Part shown: positions 42,056-54,746 of the stretch, in pieces
Position numbering within the stretch: position 1 is the stretch's first letter
Layout: the number at the start of each line of letters is the position of its first letter
Assembly (NCBI GenBank): GCA_024663395.1
Contig: JANFAH010000007.1
Span: 1,736,001-1,800,000, forward strand
Reading direction: 5' to 3'
Source: Pisolithus tinctorius
Taxonomy: Eukaryota > Basidiomycota > Agaricomycetes > Boletales > Pisolithaceae
DNA length: 64,000 nt
Translations under genes and position numbers: made by a program
The notes under the pieces: generated by a model
What the model was told of the DNA's origin: nothing
Database searches by the model: none
The model's input: only the letters and a program-made list of their open reading frames with translations

Positions 42056-45000
42056 ATGGCACGTCGCGAGGTAAAACGTCAAGGTCCGTTGCCAACTCCG
42101 CCCCCTAGCCATCCTCGAGCCTCTAGTCATGTCAAGGTTCGTTTTATAACTCTGTTTGTAATTACTAATCAGCACAAGACATTTGTTTTAATAGGATGCA
42201 TCAGACACGACTGCTTTTCCCATCGAGGATACCGCCATGGAAGAACCCACACCCCCAGTGTCACCGACGAAGCGCTTTCTCTCTTCATCTGCAGGTGCAT
42301 TGGTGGGGTTTTTCAACAAGATAATGCATGGTGCACTCAGGGAAAATGTACATCGTTAATCGTCGTTAATCGTCGTCTCTGGCATTAGGCTTACACCTGA
42401 TTTTGTGTGCACCAGACAGGAAGAAAAAGGGGCCGAGAGGAAGATGAGAAAGACGGTGAAGATGACCACGACCACGACAAATCTGAAGATGTATCTACAT
42501 TACGTCCCGATTTGTTTCGGGTCAGAAGACGCAGAAGAGAGGTGGACCTAGAACGGGAGCAACTGGGTTGTGACAGTAACGAGGCCATGGATGACATGCA
42601 GGGTCCTGGCACTGATGACCGAGCTGATGGGGAGGGAGAGAGAGACGACAACGACAACGACAGAGAAGTCTTTTGCGGAGCCATCTCCAGCGAGGGTGGG
42701 GAAGATGGGGAGGAGACTTTTTCTAACATCAGCATTCGTACCACTGACGACCAGGCTACCGAGGAGTTCGATCCTGCTGTTGGTGACAGCGCTAGAGTTG
42801 AACCCGGTGAAGGCGAGGAATGAGAGGATGAAGGAGATCTGATTGTTATGAAGGGGAAAAATAAGGTACGCACTGAGTTTGGCGTTTCTGGCGTTTCTGG
42901 ACGTGAATTGCCTCCTAGGCTGTTGACATCCACGCGGGACCCTCTAAATCTGCGCTCGCAAGAGCCGTCAAGGACTTAAACTCGTGCTCGGACTCGGACT
43001 CAGACTCAGACTCAGACACCACTGAGGAAGGCGATGGTGGTATGAGTGACGATGATATGCTTGGAAACACATTTCAGTTAATGGATGTCGAGGTAAGCTT
43101 AGATCTTCGGCGCAAATTGATATCCTATACTAAATTCTTTTCATAGACATCAAGCATGCCAGAACAGGGTGGGAAGCACCATCAGGCAGGAGATCTGATT
43201 GCTGTGAAGGGGAAAAATAAGGTATGTACCGAGTTTGGCATTTCTGGCGTTTCTGGACGTGAATCGCCTCCTAGGCTGTTGACGTCCACGCAGGACCCTC
43301 TAAATCTGCGCTCGCAAGAGCCATCAAGGACTCAAACTCGGGCTCGGGCTCGGACTCAGACACCACTGAGGAAGGCGATGGTGGTATGAGTGATGACGAT
43401 GTGCTTGGAAACACATTTCAGTTAATGGATGTCGAGGTAAGCTTAGATCTTCGGTGCAAATTGATATCCATACTAAATTCTTTTCATAGACATCAAGCAT
43501 GCCAGAACAGGGTGGGAAGCACCATCAGGCAGGAGATCTGATTGCTGTGAAGGGGAAAAATAAGGTATGTACCGAGTTTGGCGTTTCTGGCGTTTCTGGA
43601 CGTGAATCGCCTCCTAGGCTGTTGATGTCCACGCGGGACCCTCTAAATCCGCGCTCGCAGGAGCCGTCAAGGACTCAAACTCGGGCTCGGGCTCGGACTC
43701 AGACTCAGACTCAGGCACCACCGAGGAAGGCGATGGTGGTATGAGTGACGACGATATGCTTGGAAATACCTTTCAGTTGATGGATGTCGAGGTAAGCTTA
43801 TATCTTTGGGGTGAATCGATATCTCATACCAAATTCGGATTTTTCATAGACATCAAGCATGCCAGAACAGGGTGGGGAGCACAATCAGGTAGGAGATTTG
43901 ATTGCTGTGAAGGGGAAAAATAAGGTACGTACTGAAATTCGGTGTTTCTGGCGTTTCTGGACATGGATTACTTCGTAGGTTGTTGGCGTCCACGCGGGAC
44001 CCTCCAAATCCGCACGTGCAAGAGATGTCAACAATACAACGACGGTTTGCACTGGTCTAAGTCCACACACCGATAGCTAATGGGCCTTGTAGGTTGCCAC
44101 CGTTGGACCAAAACACAGTCGAGTTGAAGATGTCGCTAGTGTGAAAGGGAAATCCAAGGTTTGTTTTCGCCTGTGGGTCGCTCGATCTGTGGCTTACAAG
44201 CCCTCATAGGCTCCAGGCCCTGATCCTCTTACTTTTTCTCAGCCTCTCGAGGGCGGTTTTTTTATGCCCTCTCCGTTGGTTCCTCAATCACCTCCTCGAC
44301 CGTCTGGAGGATTTACTCCTGGTCGAAAGACAGGCTGTCAGGCAGAGTGTAATGACAAAACCGGTCAGCATCCCCAGCCACAGGCAATGGTAGCTCGTTA
44401 CCTTGTGTTCCAATTGCTGTCATTCTCACGTATCAATAAACTTAGAATGCCAGCCCCACGAGGATACGCGAGTTACAAGACCTCCAGGACAGCATCGAAA
44501 GTAAGATTCGAGCAAACATTTGGCAGGAACTTGGGAAGATCGTCGAGTCTTCTGTCGCCATCGCATTAGAGAAGGCGCTTCCAGGTCTGACGAATCAATC
44601 CGCTGAGAATGGCGCCGGGACAAGCTCATCACAAACGAGTAAGTCTACCTCTAAGAAGATAAAGAAACTCCCGAAACCCCGAGCACCAAGTTACAATGAA
44701 TTCAAGGTAGATGAGCTAGGCACACATGTACCCCAGAGCCGCTGACAATTTCCGGCGTTTAGAAATCTGTTCGGGAGCTTGGGCAAGAGCTTTTGGGCAT
44801 AGAAGACCGTGAAGATCTGCCACGGTCCGTTGGTCGGAGGGAGATCAGTGCATGGGATCCCAAGAGTGGGCCATGCTGCACAGTCGAGGATTTTCGCATA
44901 GACCTGGAAGGTTTGCCACGCTCTGAGTGGAACAAATCTGCTGCGCTTGTCTTCGCCCAAGAGTATCTGAAACGTCGCCGAGGTCACCGAGGAGAAAACT

Positions 45001-45620
45001 ATACCCTCGAATACGTCGTGAAGGCGTGGTTGACCCATGTAATGACATTAAGAACGCGGTACAAGGTCAAAGAGCTGGATGACGAGGATAGAACGGAACG
45101 TAAAGCTCGGAATCGACGGCGTCAAAGAAAGCACGAGGTAAGCTACTAACTACCTCTACATGTTTTCGCATATCTAAGACTGTTGAAGCTCTACAGCCGT
45201 CGTCTGCAGACCGCCTATGAATACGGGGAAATCAAAGATCGTGCAGTCGCCATAGTGGAATCGCTTGGCCAAGATGGCATGAGTTCTGATGAATCTGACC
45301 ATGAAGGTCACTGGGGCGAGGCAACGTACTACATCCTGGAGAAGGACTGGCGCTCTAAACAAGTCACTGCTTGGCTACGAATGCTGGATTCCCTCCACCT
45401 GTGCCTCCGATACAATGGTAAATGGCAGACAACAGCTGGTGCCTGGCCACACTTTAGGACGGCTAGTTTGAATGACAGCAAGGGACCTCCAGTGAAAGGG
45501 CTACCTATTGATTTCTACTCTCGTAACTGGTATGGGGCTCAGAACGCATTCATGAGGGAGCAGCTGCAGGCAACAAACCAATCCGACACCCTTGCAATAC
45601 CATCACAGCATGCAAAGTAA
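42056..45620 (+). CDS. Multi-exon hypothetical gene with a tandem two-exon module
   Basis: ATG 42056 starts MARREVKRQGPLPTPPPSHP; the next exon reads PIEDTAMEEPTPPVSPTKRF and SSSAGALVGFFNKIMHGALR. A charged region follows (GRKRGREEDEKDGEDDHDHD). Between 42836 and 44000 comes a repeated pair of exons. Then come SKIRANIWQELGKIVESSVA, SVRELGQELLGIEDREDLPR, DPKSGPCCTVEDFRIDLEGL and the C-terminal domain DGMSSDESDHEG, WRSKQVTAWLRMLDSLHLCL, KGLPIDFYSRNWYGAQNAF. I know this C-terminal block from repetitive mushroom hypothetical proteins, probably carried by DNA transposons. At least one block (ending 42823) closes with a stop unless splicing skips it, so the exact exon chain is uncertain. Confidence 0.5.
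42919..44000 (+). repeat. Tandem array of an exon pair (~345-360 bp unit, 3.3 copies)
   Basis: Long exons at 42919-43092, 43275-43436, 43618-43791 and a partial copy from 43979 alternate with 75-nt exons at 43147-43221, 43490-43564 and 43850-43924. Every exon is a multiple of three and begins in phase 0. The introns are also repeated (gtaagctta...ttttcatag and gtatgtac...ctcctag). The encoded unit is HAGPSKSALARAIKDS, an acidic Ser/Asp run, DMLGNTFQLMDVE, then TSSMPEQGG with LIAVKGKNK. Confidence 0.85.
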
Positions 45621-46822
45621 GTACACTCGCTTGATTGTGCGGAGCACCTGACTGGACCTGTTGCCTCGACAGAATCGCAGAGAAATACAATCTTTCTGAC
45701 CATCGAGTTGTCCACGGATGCATGTTCTCTTAAGGCAATGAACTGGTGTATGGTGGCATAAACTTTCGACTCTTGCGCCGCTGCCAATGCAGATGTAGAC
45801 CATATTTCCATGATCCTGAAATACTAGTGTCGTCATAGCCTGTCCTTTCAGCCAACACATTCAGCTAGTGCTGTGGAAACATTTTTTCTTTTTCTCTTAA
45901 ATGAATTGTATTGTGCGAGAAATGTGTAGAACTGTGAACTAGAAGATAGCACCGTCTCTGACGGCAGGCACCTTGTTTACAGCTGTGCCATCATGACAAT
46001 CCATGAAACAGACGAGATGCAACCCTGAGGTCTCCGATGCATGTGTTATTAAAAAGCGTCCGGCCATCGTGGGGCCACACAATTCATCGGGCTCGAGAGA
46101 TCAACATATCAATTCGATTCCATGGCGTTGAGCTTACAGTTACATGATTTTTCCATGATGTACGACGAAGAATGACAAAATTGAATTAGTTTAGTCCCTT
46201 TGAAAGGCACATTGTCAAAGGAGAACGCGTGGTATGTATCCGTTTTCTTTCTTTTCGACCGGATTCTGCTTCCGAAGCCATCGTATCTAGGGAGAAACAA
46301 AAAGTCCGGGTAATCAAAGCAACTCGAAGATTCATGATGGCGTGCGGCAACCCATCGAGCTCTGCTTTGAGTTCGACGACTTTCGTTCGATTTCGAGTTG
46401 TTTTTACTTTCAACTATGTTATTCTAGGATAAGAAATTCCAAACGACGACAAAGTGACGTTGTACAAACACTCTGCCTCTTGGAGAAGGTGGCGAGGAAG
46501 CAACTCTATCGCAACGTCCACATCGAAGTTGAAGGCGAAGCAACGATCACTAGAACTTGGTCTCCTTAGCACGTGCTCGAAGCAGCGCGTTCGCACTCAC
46601 TGAGTTCGAGAGCTCATGTTTTTTATCCGTAGAGTACAGGCTTGCGCCGCCAACCAGCTTCGGTGCCAGTATCGCCATCAAGAATGCGTGGTACCAAACT
46701 GGGCTCCGCTCTGGGGTCATCGGCACGATGGCACCTTGCCTAGCCTAAGTTCACCTGCACAAAGACACTCTTTCTCTGCAATGAACAAAGGTGAGCACGT
46801 GAGCATACTTTGTGCCGCCGAG
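45621..46822. other. Intergenic
   Basis: Only the short repeat ggcaggcaccttgtttac at 45963 (shared with 12615) stands out. No gene recognised. Confidence 0.35.
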
Positions 46823-46828
46823 TATAAA
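46823..46828 (+). promoter_or_regulatory. TATA box of the small gene at 46870
   Basis: TATAAA stands 47 nt before ATG 46870, followed by a pyrimidine-rich tctctgtctc run, a normal fungal transcription start context. Because the earlier in-frame ATG (46828) overlaps the TATA box, the start at 46870 is preferred. Confidence 0.55.
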
Positions 46829-46869
46829 TGGACCCCACCCTCACCACGCCTCTCTGTCTCTACTACACA

Positions 46870-47500
46870 ATGTCTCCCATCACGTGTGGTATGGCTCGCA
46901 AGGGCATTAGGCGCTACGCGCCATATAACCTGCGCTCTCGTGGTCCTAACCAAACTTTCTTAGACCTGTCGAGTCTGCCATCTACACCCAGAACTCCAGT
47001 TCGTCTGCACAACGCCGCCGGTGCTCGTGCTGGTGTCCCCGCCCCTCCTCTCCCCATTCGTGCTGCAGAGGGCAACCCCCCTGAAAATGCCGTGAGGAAT
47101 CAATAAGAAACCTCCGAGATGTTTGCTGACCACTGACCACTGATTATAGAACGAGTTCATCTGTCCCGACGTTCGAAAGGCCATACAAGATGGCGTACCG
47201 CCGGTGTGCTACATCTATAGTTGCCTTTGTGCCTTTGTAGCTGAATCCCGTTGTAGGAGGTCGTTGGTTACGGGATCAAGCTTAGATTTGTTCATGATTG
47301 CCTTGAACTGGCGAAAGCCGTGGACGAAGAGAAAAAGAATATGTGAGGATCGCCACGCATCATCGTGATCCCCTACTGATGATACTGATAGGCTTCGGGC
47401 TCTGGAGGCTGGCGAGGTTATTTCACGGGAGAGACTCATACGTATTTTCTTTTCAGTTGTTGTGAATTATGGCCATGATCACGATGAAGGACATGTTTGG
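46870..47500 (+). CDS. Small protein of unknown function
   Basis: The ATG at 46870 gives MSPITCGMARKGIRRYAPYN, then LRSRGPNQTFLDLSSLPSTP. An intron (gtgagg at about 47091 to gattatag near 47150) leads to NEFICPDVRKAIQDGVPPVC and YIYSCLCAFVAE. A later block, RALEAGEVISRERLIRIFFS, follows to a stop near 47508, probably through another intron. The N-terminus is basic and Pro-rich. I recognise no domain. It has its own TATA box and may be a real small gene or a transposon accessory. Confidence 0.4.
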
Positions 47501-47509
47501 ACAAGGCGC

Positions 47510-48104
47510 CCTCGGCTATGTTGAGGCGTGCATGGAGATTGCGGCAGGTGTTATTGTTATGGCTGACGAGATACATAAGTGGGGATTTTCGACAGTTGAC
47601 AAGGATTAGCTACTCACCCGTTTTGGCAGCATGTAACCTGCTAATGGCACAGCATCAACTCCCAATACTTGACCTGCAGAAGGGCCATGACAATGATATT
47701 TACTACGGGATGTCACTCCTAGCTTGTAATTACTGGTACTCGTGACAACAGTCCAATCCAAAGACGTTATTGCTTTCGATGGCTCGCGCTCGCGCACTAC
47801 TCGCGATGATCCACAACTTGTTGGAACTCGTAATCTTACGGTCGACAAGATGCCGGGCATTTATACCGGAGTTTTCAAAACCTAAATACTGTCCTTACGC
47901 AGAACTCATGAGCTCAAAGCACTAATAGTACTCTGTCCCGACGCTGTGAAAGTTAGTGCGAACAGCTCGAGGTGCGCACCTTGCAAGCATTCTTCTGGCT
48001 ATACATAAGTAAGTATCTCTTGAGGACCAAACTAAAAGAAGTCTCCTTCCGGATCGTCCCGGATAATCTTCGGTAGATCTTTGTCTTTCTTCTTCTCAAC
48101 GACC
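47510..48104. other. Intergenic, upstream of the tnp2 gene
   Basis: CACTAATAGTACT at 47920 resembles a CACTA terminus, but I found no inverted partner on the right side. Nothing else is assignable. Confidence 0.3.
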
Positions 48105-51100
48105 ATGGGGGGTAGGACTCACCAGCGCCCACGGTTATGCACCTGCAATGTTGTAGGCTGTGGATCAAGCACAACCTGGTGCGAATCTCAATTGAAGTAT
48201 GTTCGTGGCCGATTGATCCCAAAAGCGATGTATGCACGCCACTGTAAACTCGACAAATCCGCCCGGTATCTCGAGAGTCCTGCTGCCGAACTTGAGAGGG
48301 ATGCGGACCTCGCCATCGAGCATAGTCCCATGGAGAGTTCCAGTGATTCAAAGGATGAGGAACCGAATGGAAGGGATCAACAACCCACCTTCGACACTGA
48401 CTTCGATGACCAGTGCAACCACGTCACATCGCTGCACCTTAAGGATGAAACCATCGCTCTGGAAAATGCGTTGCACGACCTCATGCACCTCTGTTCTGTG
48501 GTCACTCAGCAGATCGTGTCTTTCTCATATGACCTGAATCTCATCTTCTCCGAGAGTGGGCCCATAGAACCTGGCGCCCTTTACCAACTCTATTCTTCTA
48601 TCCCATCTGGCGCAAACATGGGTCATCGACGACTCTCCCCAACTGCATCCGAGAATGCAGCCATACTAGCTCATGAGAGTGGGCTGTACGGGGTCCTGGT
48701 CAGTCTACGACGTCTTGAGCAATTCCCCTCTCTGGAGGCCGCTCGCCTGCAGCTTTTGGTTATGGTAGAGGATGAGTTGCACAGGGTTGATGCCATACGG
48801 CAGGCTGCTTGGAATGGTTTTCTGAGGAGAGACCTTATTGCGAACTCGGGACAGATCCAAGGTGTGGGGCGGTGTGAGGGGGCCATACAGAGTGATGGTG
48901 ATGAACAGAGCAAGGAAGTTGAGCAGAGCTCGTACAGTTCGCCCAACAAGGAGTCCTATGTTTTTGTCAACACAGGTAAGCAAAATACCACCTTTCGCTA
49001 TGTTTTCTGAGTATATTCGGAAGATGCCTATTTCCGAAGTATTGGAGTGTCCCACCCCACTGCTGTAGCGGGTAGTTTCTTGATTCTTTGCTTGAATCTC
49101 CTCTGTGGAATATCCCAAATGCAAAGCAGGTTTGTCTCCGACAGCCTGAGCTTTATGATGTCCCACGTCATCAATGACATACAAGCTCCCGAAGATAGAA
49201 GATCCTTGCTGAAATTCCCAAGAGACTACCACACTATCTTAAACAACTTCGATCTTGACCCTCACCTACGACTCTATGTTTGCTGTCCGTCCTGCTATGC
49301 ACTCTATGATGACGTTGACTTCCCCGATTTCTGCACTTTCCGTGATTTCCCTTCAAGCCATCCCTGTTCTGCAAAGTTGAAGCGAGAGAGGACGATATGT
49401 GGGAATCTGGTTGTCCGTCTGGTGCGGAAGTTTGCATACCAGGAGCTGAAAGGGTGGTTAGGAAGGATTCTATCTTATCCTGACCTGGAGTCAGCGCTGG
49501 AAGCTCCACTGTCCAACCTCTCAGATCCTGACTCCAACAACAGGCGATTCGCTGACCTCTTCGATGCCAATTTCATCCGAAATATGCAGGGTTGTGACGG
49601 GAAGCCCTTTTTCCGCAAAGATGATAAGCTTCACCTGGTTTTTTCTTTGGTGGTTGATGGATTCAATCCTTTTGGTATGAAGGTTGCCAAAGGAACATCT
49701 TCCGTGACTGGAATCTATATGGCATGCTTGAACTTGCCCGCAGACATCCGATACAACACGGAGAATATGTATCTCTGTGGCGTCATTCCCGGCCCGAAAA
49801 AGCCATCTCTCGAGCAGATCAACAATTTCCTTCGCCCGCTTGTAAACGAACTACTGGAGTTCTGGCAACCTGGTGTCTTCTTTTCGCGTACGGCACGCTA
49901 TAGGCATGGAAGGGTTGTTTTGCTTGCCCTGATCCCTCTCGTATGTGACATTCTTGGTGCACGTCAAGTGGCGGGATTCCTCAGCCATGCGGCCACGTTG
50001 TTCTGCTCCTTCTGCTATTTACCTGCAGATATGATCGAGAATCTCGACATGGAGTCTTGGCCGATATGCTCTGCCGAAAAACACCGCAAACATGCAGAGG
50101 AGTGGCTTTCAGCAACTTCAAGCGAGCAGCGAGAGCAAATTGCCAGGACTTGTGGTGTGCGATTCTCGGAGCTCCTTCGACTGCCCTACTGGGATCCTAT
50201 TTGGTTCACAGTACTGGATTCCATGCATGCATTCTTCCTTCGTGCTATTCAACAGCATGTTCGATACATATGGGGCCTGAGTCCCACAGCTCCAGCTGGT
50301 GATGGCGCTAATTCCCCCACTGAGAAACCACCTCTGAAGCCGACTGCCGCAGAACTTTCGAAAGGCCTCAAGACTATACTTCAGAAACCTACAGGCGATG
50401 CATGCATAGAATCTCTCTCCAAAAAATGCCGTAGGTCTGTACTGTGGCATCTATGCCGCGAGTTTGACCTGAGGAGGGCTGGTACATCAGTGATGCTAAC
50501 ACGAGCACTATTAGATTGGGTGAGTCACCATATTTCGCTACGTCTTCATAACCGATGCAAAGTACTTTATTAGCTTCAGGAGAGCCACGATAATCAACAA
50601 AAGGCAAGGTTGTTCTTGCAGTCACTTCAGGTGAGTTTACGGTATCAGACCCAGTTAGGCATTCTCATAACAGGGTTTCCCTGAAATCATAGGCAGCAGA
50701 GGATAATGCAGATGATAGTTTGCACACAACAGGAAAGACTGTGCGACCACCCCAGACACAAGGTGACATGCCGACTGAAGCTGAGCTAGAACATGCACGA
50801 TCTAGGCTGAAAACTGCCAAGACAATCAAGAGCATAGGCAATGGTGTGCGGGTTCCAACACTTCGAGCGCTCTGTTGTGAGTTGGGCATATTAATACCCG
50901 ACCCGAAGGGACATGGTAAACAGCTCACCAAGATGGCGCTAGTTGACCTAATTGGCAAATGGGTAAGAACCTTGTCTTCGGCGTTCGAGCACGTGTAATG
51001 GTATTACCTCAGCGCATTGAACATGGTCTCACCGACGCACAAGGAAACCTGCCAGAGCATCCAGTTGAATACACCACTGTGGACTATCGCGAAATTCCCG

Positions 51101-52386
51101 TTGTACTTGGTCAGGCTGTTCTTGAAGAAGTATGGAGGGATCAAGAGTGGCTAGTTCTTCCCTCATCCATTTTCCCTGCTCCATCATCACTTGGCTTCGA
51201 AAAGAGAAAGCTTTCAGCTGACCAGTGGCGTTCAGTTGGTATGATTCACCTCGTTATTACATTGATTTGTATTTGGGGCCACTCGCAGGGAAGGCAACGG
51301 CGGATTCTCAACAATTACATGCATCTTGTCACTGCAATTTACATCGCTAACTTGCGGTCTACGTCGCAGGAACTAACAAGCCGTTACGTGTATCACTTTA
51401 AGAGCTACTTGTCGGGTGTTTTGGACTTGTATAAGGAAGCCAAGATACAACCTGTTCACCATGCTTGCCTCCATTTTGAGAGACTGCTGGTCGGACTGGG
51501 GCCAGTGCATTCATGGAGAACCTGGGCTTTCGAGCGTTTTAACTACACGCTTCAGAGGACCAAGACAAATATGCGCTTTGGTGAACACCTATCTCAGATT
51601 CCCGTGTTTCATCACTGACCACATTATGCCCCTTGAATCCTTCAGGTGAACTGGAGTTGACATTTGTCAATGATGCGTGCAGAGCAGCAAACTTGCAACT
51701 GCTGTTGAATAGCCCGCGACTACCTGCAGAGATGAAGGACCTTCGCACCTCATTCCAACAGGCATTTAAGTCCAAACTTCGTGGAACTAGGCTGAATGAT
51801 GCTCATGCCTCTGGAACTTCTGCGGAATTGAAGATCATTCTTACAAACCAGCGAACGGAAGGTCGTCTGGCTTGTGTACATAAGACTTTCCTACCACTGG
51901 CAATGGAATACACGCACACCCAATCAGAAGAAGGTAAATTTATGTGAACTTCAGAAATCAAGACTGATGCCGTTGATAGTGATATGCTGGTGTGACACAG
52001 TGCAGCTGGGAGGAGTAATATTCCAGCCTGCAGCTCAGTCACAGCGGAACTCGCATGCCATGGTTCAACTCCCCGGGCCGCACAGAAACATGGAGGTTGC
52101 TGCTCAGATACTCGCACTGTTTGTTTTGAAGGGCGAAGAGGACGTAGCCTTTGCGGTTATCTCGTGCTACGCGCCTTTGAGTGACACAGATGCAAAACAA
52201 GACCCTTACTGCCAGTTCGGCATCCTTGCTGGGTGCTTGTACTACGACGAAGTCGAAGCACCTGTTGTCACTCGTGCATCCAACATCCTTGCACCTTTTG
52301 CGAAGACCCCGTTCAAACTTGACTATATTGCAAAACCTGTCGTTCATGTACTACCGCTTTATAAGGCGAGCAGCCATCCCACATAA
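48105..52386 (+). CDS. CACTA (EnSpm)-type transposase, tnp2 family
   Basis: Exon 1 (48105-48975) starts MGGRTHQRPRLCTCNVVGCG and is an N-terminal family region. The main exon (about 49130-50519) holds the catalytic core: GKPFFRKDDKLHLVFSLVVD, GFNPFG, ENMYLCGVIPGPKKPSLEQI, RVVLLALIPLVCDILGARQV and YWDPIWFTVLDSMHAFFL, with acidic residues in VDGFNPFG, VCDILGAR and LDSMHA. C-terminal exons (50.7-51.6 kb) give LSADQWRSVGMIHLVITLIC, then HHACLHFERLLVGLGP and FERFNYTLQRTKTNMRFGE; a last exon block ends at 52386 (FKLDYIAKPVVHVLPLYK). Such enzymes cut at CACTA ends and reinsert the element. Most exons are open and well conserved, so the copy could be recent. Confidence 0.75.
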
Positions 52387-52799
52387 ACTGAAGGCACAAA
52401 CTGATGGTCTAACCAGGATATATATTCTCAAACCAACATTCCACATGATATTGAAGCCGAAGTACTGGAATGTACCAAGTAGACGGTAGGAGGGAATCCA
52501 TATTCATGTGGTCACTGGGGTACATACAATGAGAGATTTACTCTGCTGGCACACGTTTCGGTTTCATGCCATACTATGAGTCGAACACATATCCCATGGC
52601 TTTAGGATGAGTACGGATGTCATTGTGGTATCTGTGTACAGTCTACGATGGAGATGGCAAGTCATTCCTGCAGCCCACGCTCTGCCATTCGGATCATTTC
52701 ACCCAAAGTGTCCAACATACGACTGTAAGCCTGCGCAAAGATCCACATTTCCTGTAGTCAGGAAGGCTTGAGCCTGACGCCTCAGAACAAATGGTAGTG

Positions 52800-53213
52800 G
52801 GTTACCTCTGACACAGTGCTTAAGACGATCTTGTCTGTCATCGGATCAGTCAAGTAATTCTTCAGTGTTGGCGTTAGTGGCCTTGTAGAGGTAAGAGCTT
52901 GATTTAAATGTACAAGTGGAATAGGAGCAGCAGGCTGAGTAGGACTCGAGTGAATGGACAGATTCGTTAAATGCCGAGGACACTCTTGCTTCTGTCGAAA
53001 ACCAGTTACTCAGCAGAGTTAATATATCTTGGCCCAACTTACCACGGTGAGCTGGCTTGTCGTCCGAGGTAAGAAATACACTTCTCCTTCGTCATCCGTG
53101 TTGCCAGAGATGCATACTGGCTGCTCTGCTTTCATGATGAACGAGCAGAACAACAAAACTACGAGGGAGGGGGGAGCTGACCTTGCACGGCTTAAAAATG
53201 TACTCGAGACCAA
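52800..53213 (-). CDS. Small unrecognised gene
   Basis: On the minus strand ATG 53135 begins MKAEQPVCISGNTDDEGEVY with FLPRTTSQLTV. An intron (gtaagttggg...ctgctgag) joins to VTGFRQKQECPRHLTNLSIH and LTDPMTDKIVLSTVSE near 52806, where a further donor stands. Proline- and Ser-rich, no known domain. The splice chain is plausible but unproven. Confidence 0.35.
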
Positions 53214-53299
53214 AGGAAGAACAAAGGGATAGCCTTACACGCACGTGATGGCAAAGTGGGGTTTCCTGTTTGAAAGGGGAATCGAAACAAGTGCGAAAT

Positions 53300-53539
53300 C
53301 GCGCTAATCACCATGCCGGCTCGAAATTTGTGAATAATTACCGAAGCCCTCAGACGAACCTGTGGCAGTAGCCTTATCTACGGACTGTAAGCAGCGGCGT
53401 GTCGACCCATGTGACCTGTCTGTCACGTGTTCTATTGCTTGGGTCTGAAAGTCGTTTTGTCCCCCGAGTTCTTGCCGGACCGAAATAGCCGGGTTGTCTG
53501 CTTCTGGGAACAATCGTTTCCTTTCGTTTTTATGACGAT
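53300..53539. repeat. Retroelement internal fragment shared with 2.9 kb
   Basis: 53445-53510 is the inverted copy of 2890-2960 (caacccggcyatttcggtcc, then actcgggggacaaaac). It leads directly into the accessory ORF that follows and is probably internal sequence of the same retroelement family. Confidence 0.6.
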
Positions 53540-54421
53540 TTGCTTACGGCTATGATCGGTTTTGCGGCTACTACCGGAGCTCAGGTCGACGAGCAACCTC
53601 TGACATCCGAAGGAGAAGAAAGCGACATGAACTCACGAGCAGAGCCCGAGTGCTTTTTGTTTCTTTTCGTTTTCGTGACGGGCTACTTACGAATATATGG
53701 TTCTAGGGTATACAACAAGTCCGAATGCAAAGAACCAGTTGCCAACAAAGTGCAGCCATTCGACGAGATCGCGAAGACAAAGCTCGACTACGAAAGCTAC
53801 TCGAAGCTGGCATCGAACGAAGCAACAGCTGGTCCCCGAAAGGTGGATCTCCTCGAGGCGGAAGGAGTGTCGAGAGTGATGGCACTGGAGGAGAAACTTA
53901 GCGAGGAGGCCCACAGCGTCAAGGTGCTTTTTTCTGTTTTGATTCGAACACTAGCTACCATGGAGTACGCCGTTTATAGCACTGATAAGGTAGTCAATGA
54001 AGATGGGCGACTCGAGGCCGTTCATCGACTCTTAGCACCGAAACTCCATCCACCTGACTATGAGATAGAAGATCTGCCACTCAGTTCGAGCGAAGTTAGC
54101 ATCTACGCCCGTTGGCATCGAAGACCTATCTTCGAGGAAGGCTCGAGGATCTACAGACTTTAAGTGGCGAGTTTTACTATAATTCGAGCTTATACTGTGT
54201 CGAAATACGTCGTTTCTAGCATGGAGAAAGTAATCAACGAAGATGGGCAACTCGAAGTCGCACAGCGGCATTTAGCAGAAGAGCTTCGTCCACCGGATTC
54301 ACTATCAGACAAGACACGAGATATCAAGGATGCGCGTGTGCAGGGCATCGAAGCTACGAGAACGGGAGGGGTGGACGTAGCGAAACCCCCAGTGAGCGTA
54401 TCCATAATCAGCTTTCTTTAA
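53540..54421 (+). CDS. Intron-bearing retroelement accessory ORF, copy 1
   Basis: Coding blocks are separated by introns at 53650-53706, 53924-53979 and 54164-54219 (56-57 nt, gtgcttttt or gtggcg donors, tctag/atag acceptors). The exons encode KTKLDYESYSKLASNEATAG and ALEEKLSEEAHSVK, then two related units, VVNEDGRLEAVHRLLAPKLH with PPDYE, and VINEDGQLEVAQRHLAEELR with PPD, joined by RWHRRPIFEEGSRIYRL. The frame ends at 54421. The helical, charged character suggests a coiled-coil protein. The same ORF recurs at 55.6-57.1 and 59.6-60.8 kb, each time followed by the same 3' region and twice by an LTR start, so it belongs to a retroelement. Function unknown. Confidence 0.6.
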
Positions 54422-54600
54422 TACATGTTTTTTTTGCGTCGTGCGACATCGTTCAACCAAGTCGCACCAGGCTGCGGGTGATTTTACTCACCCGAACACT
54501 TATGTTCGAAATTTCTTTTGTTTCTTTTCGTGCTAGACCGTCTTAAGGACGATGGCGAGAGCTTCGGAACAACATGCATCTAACTTCTCTGTAGGCTCCT
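54422..54600 (+). repeat. Start of the shared retroelement 3' region
   Basis: The run cgtcgtgcgacatcgttcaa, then gggtgattttactcaccc and cgtcttaaggacga, matches 61245-61360 and, on the minus strand, 29350-29375 of the Gypsy element. It is cut at about 54600 by the N2227 fragment. Confidence 0.7.
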
Positions 54601-54746
54601 CTCAACTCTCATTTTCTCATTTAGCCAGTTCTTCTCGGTCTTCATTGGAATCTATGGGGTCAAGCTACCATTCGGACAGCAGCCAGGCGAAACGCCGATC
54701 ATGAACAACATCCATATTTTTTCAGTTTGGGCGTCGCGACTGATGA

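Noticed and set aside
42840..44000. A CRISPR-like array
   Set aside because: The repeats include exons and introns of a eukaryotic gene, have no short uniform spacers, and the organism is a fungus.
47920..47945. CACTAATAGTACT as the left terminus of the tnp2 element
   Set aside because: No reverse-complement partner was found on the right side of the transposase; CACTA alone is common by chance.
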